From Globodera rostochiensis (taxonomy: Eukaryota > Nematoda > Chromadorea > Rhabditida > Heteroderidae), in NCBI GenBank assembly GCA_018350325.1, contig JAEVLN010000031.1, positions 355,472-419,471 of the forward strand: a stretch of DNA of 64,000 nt. Reading direction: 5' to 3'. Made by a program: the position numbers and the translations under genes. Positions 10,532 to 22,900 of this stretch are shown one piece after another (position 1 is the first letter of the stretch; each line of letters starts with the position of its first letter). Under the pieces are notes generated by a model. It ran no database searches, had not been told where the DNA came from, and saw only the letters and a program-made list of their open reading frames with translations.

Positions 10532-11609
10532 TCACTCGATTCCGATCGGTTCTTCGGCAGTCACTTCAGCGCTCAAAATCACCGTGTCATTCTTCGCGTC
10601 ATACCAGCCGTTCTTCGGCTCCATCAATACCTAAATTTTTGTAAGGCCCGGGCAGACATTTTGATCATATAACCTTAAATGACATTTTGAAAAATTCAAT
10701 TCCCCATCGCTTCTCCTTCGAATTAAAAATGCTTCGGAAGATCACCCGAGTGTGGTCCTTTTTTCCCTCCTTTTGCGAAACAATTTTAAATGTTGCCGAA
10801 CCGGCACAGCTCCAATTGGAATCTTAATAATTAAATGGCATGAACATTGATATTATTTATTGTTAGTGACAGATAATGCCCACCAGTGTTCTCATCGTTG
10901 CACCGGAGGTAAAAGCCAAGGTTGTTGTAGTAGGCATACGAACTCGCCAATATTTTCCAAGGCAGGCCCCTAATGTACACGGCCTCGCTGAGTCGGTGAT
11001 CAATCACGTCATCTCGCGCAAATTCAGACACTTTTTCGATTTTCAGCACAATTGTCCCTTTCGCTTTATACGGGTCTGACGACGTCCGTCGCTTAGTTGG
11101 GAATTGCAGCGGATACCGCTCATGCAGAGCGCGGTCCGGATGAGCGTGGTACTGAAAAATGCTGACCAGCTCGTCACTCGTCAACTCTCCGGATGGAACT
11201 GTCAAAAGTGGAGAGTTTCACCTTTTAAAAGCAAAAAAAAATGAAAGGTCTCCAAAAACTGTTCCAACCAATAGTTGCCGAAAAATCCTTTTGTGGAATG
11301 AGCGGAAAACAAATTTTGAAGAGTGCCGGGCCGAGTATTGCGCGTCTGTTCTCCGCTGAACGCTCTTTCCCATTTTGAAGGCATTTTTCGTCCGCCCAAC
11401 GAAGTGCCTTATCATTTTTTATTTTTAATTAAATGTGAATATATAAAAAATGTTTTTACGGCATTCCAAATTGTAAGTTCTTCGACGATCAGCTGGTCAC
11501 GGCCAAAAATCTCACACAATAATTTCTGATCAATTTGCAAAAATTCTTTCGATTTGATCAAATTTGCTGCATTCTTATCGATGTAATCCAAACAATTGCG
11601 AGCAAAGTC
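10532..11609 (-). CDS. BTB-family protein, BACK and MATH part only
   Basis: Exons read on the minus strand: 11460-11609 ([20 protein letters not shown], then [19 protein letters not shown]), 11269-11407 ([20 protein letters not shown], then [18 protein letters not shown]), 10884-11198 ([18 protein letters not shown], then [17 protein letters not shown]), 10674-10822 ([19 protein letters not shown], then [18 protein letters not shown]) and 10532-10630 ([18 protein letters not shown], stop). Phases agree at all four junctions. The first two exons are a BACK domain. The last three resemble a MATH/TRAF-like C-terminus. In this nematode family a BTB domain normally precedes BACK as a Cullin-3 adaptor. 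Here no BTB exon is found upstream, where transposon sequence starts near 11690. It is either a truncated gene or the 3' part of one split by insertions. Confidence 0.7.
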
Positions 11610-12209
11610 CTTAACGTAATGTTCTTCAACTTTTTCATTAAAATAATTGGGAATTTTCTTAAAAAACCTCATTTTAAATTTTTTTAAGGCAAAAAAGCAT
11701 AACATTTCTGCAAATTTAGTTGCAAATCTGTTAACAAATTGAGTCAAAAATTCGAAATTTTTTTCGGCGGCGCCTATCGGCACCGCCGACTCCCCCCCCC
11801 CACTAAAAAAAGTATTTAGGAAAAATCGCGCGCAAAAAACCCATGATTTAAGCAAAATGAGGGTTTTGGTCATAAATGAGGTTTTTTTGCTTGCCAAATG
11901 AGGCTTTTGAAAATTTTCATCTGCGAGCCCTGCTTAAAAGTGATAAAGTCTTGTACCGTATGGTGGAGATGATGGAGGAAAGCAGCTGTGCGTATATAAC
12001 TATCTGGATCTATATCAGAGGGCAAGACCACTACTTTGACTTCAAATCCTCTTGAGAGCAAAGGGTCTACGCCACGTAAAGCAGCAGGGGATTTGAAAGT
12101 TTTTTTACAACATTTTTTGGGCCCACAATTTTATATTAAACCAACACAAAATTGTGAGAATTTGTAATTATAGAATAGGCTTATAACTTTTGCCGTCGCA
12201 TTTCAATTA
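11610..12209. other. Transposon-derived sequence at the broken 5' side of the BTB gene
   Basis: A full GC-rich hairpin (11764-11789) lies behind TTGCAAATCTGTTAACAAAT and before a C-tract. No BTB-coding exon was found in this stretch. Confidence 0.45.
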
Positions 12210-12217
12210 GAGTAAAT

Positions 12218-13718
12218 CAGGCGTGGGCACGGATATCCGGATGTCCGGATATCCGCGGATATATCCGGATACGGATGGATAACTGATATGATTTTTCGGA
12301 ATATGGTTAAACTTTCATGGTGATGCTATTTGTGTTGAGGGGGTTCTATACCCTCTCGCGATATCATCTTTATTTTTTATTTTTATACTTTAACTCTTCT
12401 TTTTCTTACAACTTTTTAAAAATCAGACATAAAAAATACATTTTAAGCATTTACATAAATAATTAGTTCATTTTAGAACTCAATTACCTAAAAATTGGAC
12501 AATTTTTCTTACCATAAGTCTTTAAATATTCAATTTTTCTCTCGGCGGCGCCTATCGGCACCAGGGCTGCACGAAAACAGGATTTTTCATTTACGAAAAC
12601 GAAACCGAAACCAAAAAAAATTCTAGGACGAAAACGAAAAAATATACGGAAAAACACGAAAATTTTAAATCAACTTTAATCATAGGCAAAACCATTGATC
12701 AACAAATTATGATGCAAAAATAATTGTTTTTCAAGATTTTCTGATGAAAGGGAAAAGTAAAATAATCGTTAACAAATTTTTGGATGAGCAGGGGTGCCAA
12801 TTTGCCCTATTTTTATGGCAAATGCCACAATTTTGCCATATTTAGAATTTTATGAAAATTTCTTATTTTTGGAAAATGAGAATTTCCCGAAAATAGTGCT
12901 ACTTGATCTTCAGAAATTTAGCTGCGCCTATCGGCAGTGCCGAACCACCCACCACCCTTCAAAAAGGCATTTTTTTGAGATTCCTTAAGAAAAATAACCA
13001 TAAAATGCCATATTTTTGACCCGATGCCCTAGAGTTGGCACCTCTGCAAATACAGTGGGAGTCGGCGGTGCCAATAGGCGCCGCCGAGAAATTTTTTAAA
13101 TTTGATCGGTTTTTGATATGATCCAAAAATTAATAATTTTTCTTTGGTTTTGAATGAAAATTAAGAAAAAAGCATACGATTTGTGTAAGTTATAAAGGAA
13201 AGTTCGAAATATTTATTTTTAAAAGTGTAAAATAATTTTAAAACTTTTTAAATTGTTTTTAAGAACAAATTTCTGCACTAAAGATTCATAAAAGCGAGTC
13301 GCAGGTCCGAGGAATCGAACCTGACAAATGATAACCCGAATGAGCTCAACACTAACCACTACACCACGATGTATTGTAGTGTCTTTAGGGGTGTACTTTT
13401 TTTCGATTTTTTCGTAAAATTTTTCATTTTCGAAAACAAAACGAAAAATCTATTTTTTTATTTTCGAAAACGAAACGAAAAAAAATTCTAGGACGAAAAT
13501 GAAACACGAAAACGAAACCCAAAAAACCACGAAAACGACGAAAAACACAAAAACGAAACGAAATTTTAAACTCTAGTGATTTTTAAATAATGCGGATATC
13601 CAAGGACGGATATCCGGATATGGGATTTTTGAAGGTCACGGATACGGACGGATAACGGATATGAAATTTTGGGGCGGACCGATACGGATACAAAAATTCG
13701 TATCCGTGCCCACGCCTG
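12218..13718. mobile_element. Composite hAT-type element, 8-bp target duplication
   Basis: The ends are CAGGCGTGGGCACGGATATC and its near-complement at the right (ATCCGTGCCCACGCCTG). The flanking 8 bp GAGTAAAT is identical on both sides (12210-12217, 13719-13726). It has no transposase. It contains hairpins at 12542-12562 and 12920-12943, a SINE-like unit (separate entry), and A-rich tracts of ACGAAAACGAAAC words near 12585-12650 and 13430-13560. A nested element 12789-13046 has ends CAGGGGTGCCAA / TTGGCACCTCTG. Confidence 0.85.
13062..13372 (-). mobile_element. SINE-like unit: tRNA-like head plus GC hairpin
   Basis: On the minus strand, 13298-13372 reads like a tRNA gene: A box GGTGTAGTGGTTAGTG, B box GGTTCGATTCC, with no clean cloverleaf acceptor stem. 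About 210 nt downstream on the same strand is the GC-rich hairpin (13062-13087). The tRNA-like part could instead be a decayed tRNA gene. Confidence 0.55.
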
Positions 13719-13908
13719 GAGTAAATTACGAATAGAATATTCGTTGATTCAGGATTTGAGATGCACCAAAAAAATTAAAAATTCAACGATTTTTTATTCA
13801 GAAAAAAATCAAAAAATTGCAAAAGGAACATCAAAAAAGCATTAATGCTCAGCAGAAACAGCAACTTTAAATCATAAATCCATTCTGATCAGTTCCCTTT
13901 GATCGCTT

Positions 13909-14591
13909 CTAACGACCTGGCCCACCAAAATTATTTTGTGCGTTCTGTTCCGCGTCTTGAAACGATTTCTTTTGAGCTTGGATTTGACTGATTTTTTCCG
14001 AAAGCATTTGCAATGTGCGCGAGTCCGACTCTTTTATGCGTGGGTCGGTGTCTTGCGCGATTTGTCGTCGGAGTTGGTCGGCTCGTTGCTGCAACTCCTG
14101 AAGCTGTCGGTCCAATTGCTAAAAAATTATAGAATTTAATTGTATAATTTATTCATATGTTTTTTAAAACTGTCTTTTGGCGATTGAATTAAACTTGAAT
14201 TTATAATGTTTTGAAATATTTTTTTGTATACATATTTATTTAAAAATTGATGTTTTATTAAGAATTGACCCAAATCACACAAAACGTTTGGTTTTTAGCA
14301 ACAATATGCCAAATATTCAAGTAAGCAGTTTTTTAGGTTTTCATTCATTTCTAAAAAAATCATAAAAAATCGGTAAAAAGTGCCACAAGCAAAACAGCGT
14401 TTAAAAAAACAACATCGGCTTTTCAAAAAATCACAAAAAGCTGTAAAATCACATCGATGCCCTGATTTATCTTGACTAACCGATAAATCCACATTTATTG
14501 CATTTTGAACGGTGTTACAAATTTGAATGACAAACAATACGCCAATAGTAAGCAGAAGAAAGGACTTTCTCATTATTTGAATTTTGCACAA
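13909..14591 (-). CDS. Small secreted coiled-coil protein
   Basis: Proposed exon 1, 14481-14591, encodes MCKIQIMRKSFLLLTIGVLF and VIQICNTVQNAINVDLS, a strong signal peptide, ending at a GT donor in phase 0. Exon 2, 13909-14118, begins after TTTTTTAG and encodes QLDRQLQELQQRADQLRRQI, a heptad-like amphipathic stretch, and ends NNFGGPGR. The joined product is about 107 aa. An alternative reading retains the intron and gives a Cys-rich secreted peptide ending LAYCC at 14295. The two-exon model is preferred because of the signals and coiled-coil composition. A role as a secreted (possibly gland) protein is inference. Confidence 0.5.
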
Positions 14592-15340
14592 AAAAATGAA
14601 TTTGCGTGTAGGAAATGAATGATTCCCTCAAAGAATTGACAGAATTTAAATAGCCAAAAGTTGGCGCTGGCCAAAAGAATTGTGCAAATACCAAAAATAT
14701 GTTTTTGCTTACTAATTGCGAAATTGTTGTTCGTTTTTATTCTGAGCAAATCCCAAAAATGCTCTTTTTACGATTTATTTCCCGTCAAAGCAATAAAAAT
14801 ATTTGTGTGAAGTAAAAGGTTTTGCATTAATAAAAGGTATGCAAAATATTTTTCAAAAAGGCAATTGTTATTCCAATGTGATGGGAAAGAAATCCAATTT
14901 TAAATATTAAAAAAAAGTAGTTTCCTTTAAAAAAGGCAGTCTAAGAATATTTGCCACACAAGCGATGGTTTTCATCTGTATAAATTTAAAAAAAAATTGA
15001 AACTTTTGATAAACTCGAGGCAACGTCGGGCAAATTCAAAAAACTAGTCAAGACTAGGGTTGGCTGCCAAAAATTTAAATTTTTAACACGTCTTAACTTT
15101 TTTTACCGCAAACCAATCTTGACAATCTTTCTATCATTTAAAGGCTCTAGGTGATTCGAAGATATAATTCAACATAAAGAGTCAATTCGATGCAGTACTA
15201 AAAAGTTATAAAAGAAAAAGTGTGTAAAAATCAGGATTTTTATGTTTTTTGGCAATAACTTTGTTGACTTTCATTCAACATTTCCTTATTAGCTTCTTTT
15301 TATCACGAGCTTTCGAATGATTACAAAAAGTATGAGTTTA
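14592..15340. other. Intergenic; decayed inverted-repeat element
   Basis: AT-rich upstream region. From about 15050 the sequence has the style of other elements here (ATAACTTT and CTCTAGGTGATTCGAAG-like words mirrored later by AGCTTTCGAATGATT), suggesting a decayed inverted-repeat element. No gene. Confidence 0.3.
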
Positions 15341-15683
15341 GTTCACTGTGCAAAGAGTTACATATGAAGTGTTGAAGTGGCCCAGACTCAGATGGCCAGA
15401 CTCAGACGGGCCGCTCCCCATTCTTTCATTCGTTTTCCCTCTCGTCCCTAAACTCTCTAACCGTCACTCACTCTATGCTCTTTCGCTTCAATTTGATTGT
15501 CGTCTGACCTCTGTTTATTCATTGCCTTCGCATGTGCGCGCTCTCTGCCCGCTGCTCCGAAGAGAAGAGAAGGAAAGAAAGGGAATATTAAGCGAGAAAT
15601 TGAGAAATAGTGCATAGACTTTGAGAAAAGAAGTGAGAGAGCAAAGAGAGAGAGTGTAAATTTGACTCATTTTCTCTGCCCAT

Positions 15684-15715
15684 CCTTCCCCCCTTTACAC
15701 CCCATCGGACATTTG
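15684..15715 (+). promoter_or_regulatory. PSE-like element of U1 copy 1
   Basis: CCTTCCCCCCTTTACACCCC followed by ATCGGACATTTG ends about 40 nt before the U1 5' end. The same block sits at the same distance upstream of the other U1 and U3 genes in this window, so it is a good candidate proximal sequence element. Confidence 0.65.
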
Positions 15716-15754
15716 TCTGCCGCTTTGCTTGTCTGTTGGCTTGCGGCCCTTCAT

Positions 15755-15917
15755 AAACTTACCTGGCTGGGGAGTTCCTGCGATCACTGAGGCAGGACTC
15801 CTGTGGCGAGGCTCCACCATTGCACTTTCGGTTGGGGCTGACCCGCAGGGCGGTCCCGAACTGGGATAGGCCCACAGCTAAATTTTTGAGTGCGGGGGAC
15901 GGCGTTCGCGCCTCCCC
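15755..15917 (+). ncRNA. U1 snRNA (copy 1)
   Basis: Begins AAACTTACCTGGCTGGGG, the 5'-splice-site-pairing end of U1. Stem-loop I has GATCACTGAGG (U1-70K loop type). Stem-loop II has CCATTGCACTTTCGG (U1A loop type). GGGCTGACCC follows, then an Sm site AATTTTTGAG and the 3' stem GGGGGACGGCGTTCGCGCC. About 163 nt. The RNA body appears identical to the two copies in the palindrome arms, although the flanks differ. It acts in the spliceosome in 5' splice-site recognition. Confidence 0.93.
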
Positions 15918-16578
15918 TTAAATTAATGTTTTGACTTTGAGTTGTTCAATTAAGTAAAGCGGCTGGGCCCATGGGATCAAAATGGCCGCGAGTGGGATGG
16001 GGGAGAGAGAGCAACGCTATGCTTACCCCCTTTAAGTAGTTGGAATGTCCCCGGGGTAAATGGGCGGAAATCATATGAGTGATTGGGATCAGCGGTTGCA
16101 ATAAGAGAACGGAGCGATTGGACATTGTGAGAGCATTTGTGATAAAGTCGTAAATGACTTTCACCGGAAGTTAATATGAGAAAAGAGAAAGAAATGATCA
16201 CTGACCTTTTCAGGGATATCCTTACAATTATTTGCCTAGACTTATGTTTGATTTTTAATTTTTTCTTGAATATTTGTAAGTCTTTGGTGGGTTAATTAAT
16301 GGAAAAATGACAAAGCTAAGGAAATTGTGTAACTAAAGCGATATCAAACTTAACCGGGACCATTTATAACGGAGCTCGAAAAAAACCGGGACTAAATTTC
16401 AGTCCCAGAGAAGACATTTCAGTACTGGTCCCGGTCCTGTGCAACCCTATGAAAAAGTATAAGACATGGCTGCGCCTAAGCACGCCTGCCTGACCGAAAA
16501 GCTTAAAACCGGGCTTAAGAAGGCCGCGCAAGCAAAAAATGCATCATTCAAATGTGTTAAAAATGAATATTTTAAATA
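15918..16578. other. U1 3' flank shared with the palindrome arms
   Basis: 15920-15955 and about 16225-16345 match the U1 3' flank and the sequence beyond the hAT element in the arms (for example AAGTCTTTGGTGGGTTAATT). This copy lacks that hAT and shows a related unoccupied site (TTGCCTAGACTTATGTTTG), but carries about 260 bp of other sequence. From 16355 a CCGGGAC-rich repeat fragment follows. Confidence 0.55.
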
Positions 16579-16962
16579 TTTCAAAACTATTTATTAAAAT
16601 AAAATTATTTTTTCTAATCACATCAAATTTGATTTCGACTTTCAACGTTTTTTTTCGAACTTTTTAGTTTCAATTTCGAGTTGGAACCAAATCGAAATTC
16701 CGTGCCCAAATGTCGCAAACTAAACATTTTCTAAAATTTAAATTAAAAACCGTATCCGCGCATATTTTATATTGATCTTCATTTACAAATACATCATAGG
16801 CATCAGGGCTGGGAAAAATCAGAAAATAAAATCTGAAACCCGAAATTTCCGAAACCCAAAAATCCGAAACGATTTTAAATCCGAAATTTTGCCCGGCCTT
16901 GATAGGCATATGTACTGATACGAAAAAGAGGTACAATTGTGTTTATGCTGGTTAGTATTGGG

Positions 16963-19900
16963 TTATAGATCTTCTTTGGTCGATGTACTGACTTCGCATT
17001 TTGTGTCTTTTGTGTTGTTCAACTGCTGCTGCTGGGTCGAGGTACTGACTCCGGTTGTGGTGTTCAACTGCTGCTGCAGCCAGTGCTGATACTGCTCATC
17101 CACGATGACACATTCAACAATGTCGTCGGAACTCTTGAAGCGGCTAGCCGTCTTTTTGTAGTCGCCCCTCAACTCCTGGTACATCTTGACTCTTTCGATG
17201 AACGCGTAGCGACAAGCGAATTTGTCCGCATTGAACGTGCCGTTGGACTGCCTTTTCGCCACGTTGTAACGAACCTTCAAAAAACAAAAATGGCATGTGA
17301 TTTAAACTCAGTGAACGACTTGGGGAAGTTCGGTGTAGAATTTCTTGTTGAGTCGCTTCAACGTTGGGAACAAGTATGTTCTGTTGAACATGGCCTCGTG
17401 CCAGCACTGAACTGCTTCGGCATCTTGGTGCAGTTGCATTTTGTTGGCGAACAAAAAAGGGTGGCTTCCTGTTGGAAAAGTTAAAAAAAAAATTAAATTT
17501 ATTTTAAATCAAACAAAAAAAGTTTTTACCGTTTAAATTTGGCACCAAATCCTTCAAACCGAAAATGCAAATGCCATGCCGCTTAATTCCACTGTGGCAC
17601 AGTTCCTTTGCCACCATACCAGTCCAAATAGTCATTCTTAACATTGAAGCAAGCAATCAATCACAACGTATTCAAGACGTACTCGAACAGTGCAGGCAAA
17701 TTTAAAGTAGGGTTAGAACCACGACCTCAAAAACCCCCGACGATTTTGGCAATCCCATCAGACCCCGAGATTCCCGACAGTACCGTCCCCGAAACCTCGA
17801 CTCCCCATTGTAACTTCCTTATCCCCCAGACCTTTCAACAGCGACGAACCCCATTTTCTATCCCCGAACGTTGCGGGGGGGGGGGGGGGTGCCAAGCGTA
17901 TTTTAATGAACCAACAAAATAAAATAAAATAAACTAATTTAATTCAATTATTGGAAACCGTCAAGACAAAGACAAAGATCATTGGCTGGCTATTAGAGAC
18001 CAGTGTTTTGCTGTTTCAACAATTTTGAACCTGTTCCTGTGCTGTTCTGAAATCTTAGAACAGAACAGAACAGGCCAAGCTGGAACAATTAGCGGATAAA
18101 CATTTCCCGTTTAATAAGCACCTCGTGAATCCCGGGCCCAATTGCTCGTCAAAACATTTTTGAGTAAAGCCTCCGGGCGCGTTCAAAAATTCATTGGAAG
18201 CCAACGTTTGCATGAAGAACTCGTCATTGGCGTAATTGTAACTGAAAAACATATCCAAAAAATTTAGGACCATAATTTATAAATTAAAAATTTACGAATT
18301 TAATTGGTCCAGCATAACGGAGGTGTCCAAATCGTTCAGAAGCCAATCCACAAATTTTCTGCTCAAACTCATCTCGGAGGTGCCTTTGCTCTTTTTCAGC
18401 TTCAAATTGTCACTATTTTTGCTCGCTTAAGCAAAAAATAAAAATAATAAGTAAAAAATTAAATGAATTCTTTTCAATTTCCTTTTTAAAATTGTCAAAA
18501 ATTAAACGATCCACCCTAATTTTCACGTTTCAAACATAATAAAATAAACAATTTGATTTATTTTGTAAACAAAAAAAATTCTGCCCATTGAACAGTACCA
18601 GAGACTAAACTAGAATTGTGGTTGGAATGTGATTAAAAAAATTCAGTCCTTAGGTAAAAGGGATACTTCAGTACCAGAGTCTAAAACTAGAATTGTGGTT
18701 GGAAATTTCAGTCCTTAGGTAAAAGGAATACTTCAGTACCAGAGTCTAAAATTAGAATTGTGGTTGGAATGTGATTAAAAAAATTCAGTCCTTAGGTAAA
18801 AGGGATACTTCAGTACCAGAGTCTAAAACTAGAATTGTGGTTGGAAATTTCAGTCCTTAGGTAAAAGGAATACTTCAGTACCAGAGTCTAAAACTATTTG
18901 TGATTAAAAATTTCAGTCCTTAGGTAAAAGGGATACTTCAGTACCAGAGTCTAAAACTAGAATTGCAGTTGGAAATTTCAGTCCTTATTTGTTAGGTAAA
19001 AGGAATACTTCAGTACCAGAGTCTAAAATTTCAGTCCTTAGGTAAAAGAGATTATTCAGTACCAGAGTCTATTCAGTCTTTAGGTAAAAGGGATACTTCA
19101 GTACCAGAGTCTAAAACTATTTGTGATTAAAAAACTTCAGTCCTTAGGTAAAAGGGATACTTCAGTACCAGAGTTTAAAACTAGCATTGTGGTTGGAGAT
19201 TTCAGTCCTTAGGTAAAAGGGATACTTCAGTACCAGAGTCTAAAACTAGAATTGTGGTTGGAAATTTCAGTCCTTAGGTAAAAGGGATACTTCAGTACCA
19301 GAGTCTAAAACTAGAATTGTGGTTGGAAATTTCAGTCCTTAGGTAAAAGAGATACTTCAGTACCTGAGTCTAAAAGCCTGATTTAAAAGGCAGCTTTCGG
19401 TATTACGCGTCATGAAAAAGTTTGCTTTAGCAATGGCATTCCGTAATTACATATTTTATTTTTATATTAAAAAGATAATAATTATGCGTGACGCGACTCG
19501 CCATTTCTGAACAGCTTCAGATGGCTCAACGTCCAACTGTGCTTGGCAAAATCGACATGATGAGAGCCGATTTTAGTGTACTGGATGTCGTTGGTTCCGT
19601 TCATCCATTTGAATATTTGGACAAGCTCCTCGTTCGTCTTCATCTGCACATCGTGATTCTGTGAATTTGGGATTTTCCAAATTATTAAAAATGTTTAAAA
19701 ATTATATGTTTTTGTGCCTGCAGCATGATGGCATAATGCCAATGCTTTCCCTCCAACATTTGCATGCATTCAATCGACGATTTCATCTAAAGGTGGTGCG
19801 CTTTTGTCGTTGTAAAAATTGTTCCAATGCCAAGCGCCAAAAAGTGCCTACATAATTGTGCCCTTTGCTGTCCATATCGTACTGCTTCTCGATCGGAGTG

Positions 19901-22900
19901 ATCAGCACATTGGGGAAACAGCTTGCCAACGCGTATATTTGCATATGGAATGTCTGCGAGGCTTTCTTGTCAATGGCATAGCAATACCAATTTTGGGGCG
20001 CGTAGCTGGAGGCAAACTCCATTTCGATGAACAAATAATCCTGAACGGGTGGACAAACATTTCAATAACGCATACGGACCAGGAATGTAACGGGATGCCG
20101 GACATTTTTGGGTCCGGAATGCCGGTTCTGGATTCCGGACTTTTTTGGCATCCGGTTACATTCCTGATACGGACAAATTTCAACCCCGCCCAAATCGAAT
20201 TTGTTAAGTAAAGTGGCCGCCGGGCCCATTGGTAACTGCTCTTCTCCCCCTCATTAACTGCTTTTCAGGGGCCACATCCCCTCCGGCGAAGTCTCTCACC
20301 CAGCAATTGTTTTATCCATTTCTCCACTTCTCCCTCCCCCGGAATTCTCTTTTGTTTCCGGCATTTTATTCTCTATTTCATTCCATCTTCGTTTCACATA
20401 GTTTTATAACTTTGGGTACGGGATTTGGGAGGTTTTTGGTTCGGGCACTATTTGTCTAAGCCTCGGCACTTGTGCCACACCTCCCGTGCTGATCAACTGC
20501 ACAAGTGCCCTTCCTCCCACAACTCTTTCATCCGATCCCAATTAGAGGCTGCGCAGTGATTGGAATACTAATTTTAGAGAGAGAGGAAAAGGCCCAATTA
20601 GCGGACCTACCGTATACACCAAGCGGATGAATGCCAGCGGATAGTCCGTGCCGCGGTCCTTCGTCTGCTGTGAGAAGTGAAAGTAACGGCCGCGGATGGA
20701 CGCACAGTTCAACGGCAACGTATCGCCCGGGTCGCTAAAGCTCAGCGGGAACTTGGCCCGTTGCTCGACGTACGCTGTGTCATTGGCCAACAGCACGCGG
20801 CCGCAGTCGATGTCCGAGAATTTGATACGCTTTGAATGCGCTTGTTCAGATGGCTGTGAAAACATTTTTGAATATTTTTTATTCTTATAAATTGCAAAAA
20901 TTCTTTTTCGATTAATAAATTGCCCCAATTACCACGCCCCAAATTTGCGTTTGGCGCAGATTTCTGTCCGTTCGGCTCAAGTCCAACGGCGCCGAGAAAA
21001 CAAATTCCAACGCACGGTTTTCGTAGTCCTCCGTGTGAATGTTTTGCAGCGGAATCTCTCTTTGAATATATTCAAAATATAATTTTGCTCCCCGACGACC
21101 CCCGATGGGCCTCACTCCCCCCCTCCCCCCTCCACACACACACACACACACCTCCGAAATGCCGCCCCCGAAGAGCTTCGACCCCCGAAATGCCGTCCCT
21201 AAAGAACCCCGACCCCCCCCCCCCCCCCCCGCCCAATGAACCCAGACCCCCGAAACGCCGTCCCCGAAGAACCCCGACCCCCGAAATGCCGTCCCTAAAG
21301 AACCCCGACCCCCCCCCCCCCCCCAATGAACCCAGACCCCCGAAACGCCGTCCCCGAAGAACCCCGACCCCCGAAATGCCAAGAACCCCGACTCCCCGCC
21401 CCCTTCCCCAAAGAACTCCGATCCCCAGAAATGACCCCCCCCCCCCCCCCCCCCGAAGACCCTGGCCACCGACTTTCCCACCCTCGAAGGGTAGGAGAGG
21501 ATCAATCCAAGACCTACCGCATGTGTTTGTGGTTCGCACCACACCGAACATTCTCGACACTAATGAAGTGCGAATTGTATTGCAGCTGAATTTTGTCCGT
21601 GCTGAACAAGCCTTTGCAGCGGCGCTTCGCAAAAACGGCGCCCATTATGAAAGAAATTGGTTTGGTGGTGCCAACTTTTGGACGAATTTTGATGGACCTA
21701 AAGGGAAAGAGTGGCCAGTCAATCAATTGGACGTTAAACGCCCCCAACAAATTGATCAAAAAATTGATAAAATAGTGAAAAGATTGGCCCAGATCATGTC
21801 CAAACATGAAAAATGCTCCCCGAACAAATTGATCAAAATAGTGAAAAGATTGGCCCAGATCATGTCCAAACATGAAAAATGCTCCCCAACAAATTGATCA
21901 AAATAGTGAAAAGAACGCCTCAGATCATGTCCAACATAAAATGCTTCCCAACAAATTAATCAAAATAGTGAAAAGATTGCCCAGATCATGTCCAATTCCA
22001 ACAAATTGATCAAAATATTGAAAAGATTGGCCCAGATCATGTCCAAACTAGGGTAGGAGCCGGCCAGGGACGGGGAAAACCGGGGATCCCCGGCCATTCT
22101 CTCCCCGTCCCCGACCCCGGTTTGCCATCCCCGAAAACGGGGATCCCCGGTGCTCATCCCCGGCCGGGGACGGGGATGAAAATGCACTCCTAAAGATGGC
22201 CATCACATGAGAAATTTTAATGACTATATTGATTTATTGCTTGAAAAAAATCTTGATATCTTTTGCATACTGCCATAAGAAAAGCCTTTTCTTAGGGGTG
22301 CACTTTAATTTGAAGAAATTTGGATTTTTAAAGAAAAATTCCCCCAAAAAATTGCATTTTTTTTTCAAAAATGCAGCCCTAAAAATGGATTTTGTTCATC
22401 CCCAGCCGGGGATCCCCGTTCCCCGGTTTGCCCATCCCCGAAACCGGGATCCCCGGGTTGTCCGTCCCCGGTATCCCCGATCCCCTGGTTTGACCGGGGA
22501 TCCCCCCCCCCGGCTCCTACCCTAGTCCAAAGATGAAAATGCTCCTTTGGCACATCAGTCACCTGACATTTTCCCATGCCTGCTCACACGAGGTGAACAT
22601 TGAGCCTTCTGGATGGAATTGCATCAGTTTCATGGTCATTTCACTGTCACCAAAACCAACGGGGCACACGACGCAACCGCTGACCAACACGAGGACCATG
22701 TCTGAACCAGCAGGAATGCCATTTTGCTCTGGAGACCTGGCATTTTGGCCGGGTTTTAGGGGTCCATGCCGGTTAAAGTTACCTGGATTTTGGCACTTTC
22801 AATATTTTATGATTTTTGTTAACTATTTTGTCAAGCTAAAAAAACAGACGAAAAGCACAGACTCTTCTTTTTTTTTGCTTATCGAAAATGACAATTTTAT

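Noticed and set aside
20912..21632. Minus-strand glycine-rich and plus-strand proline-rich ORFs
   Set aside because: Produced by C-rich tandem repeats and homopolymers in a GT14 intron; not conserved in the right arm.
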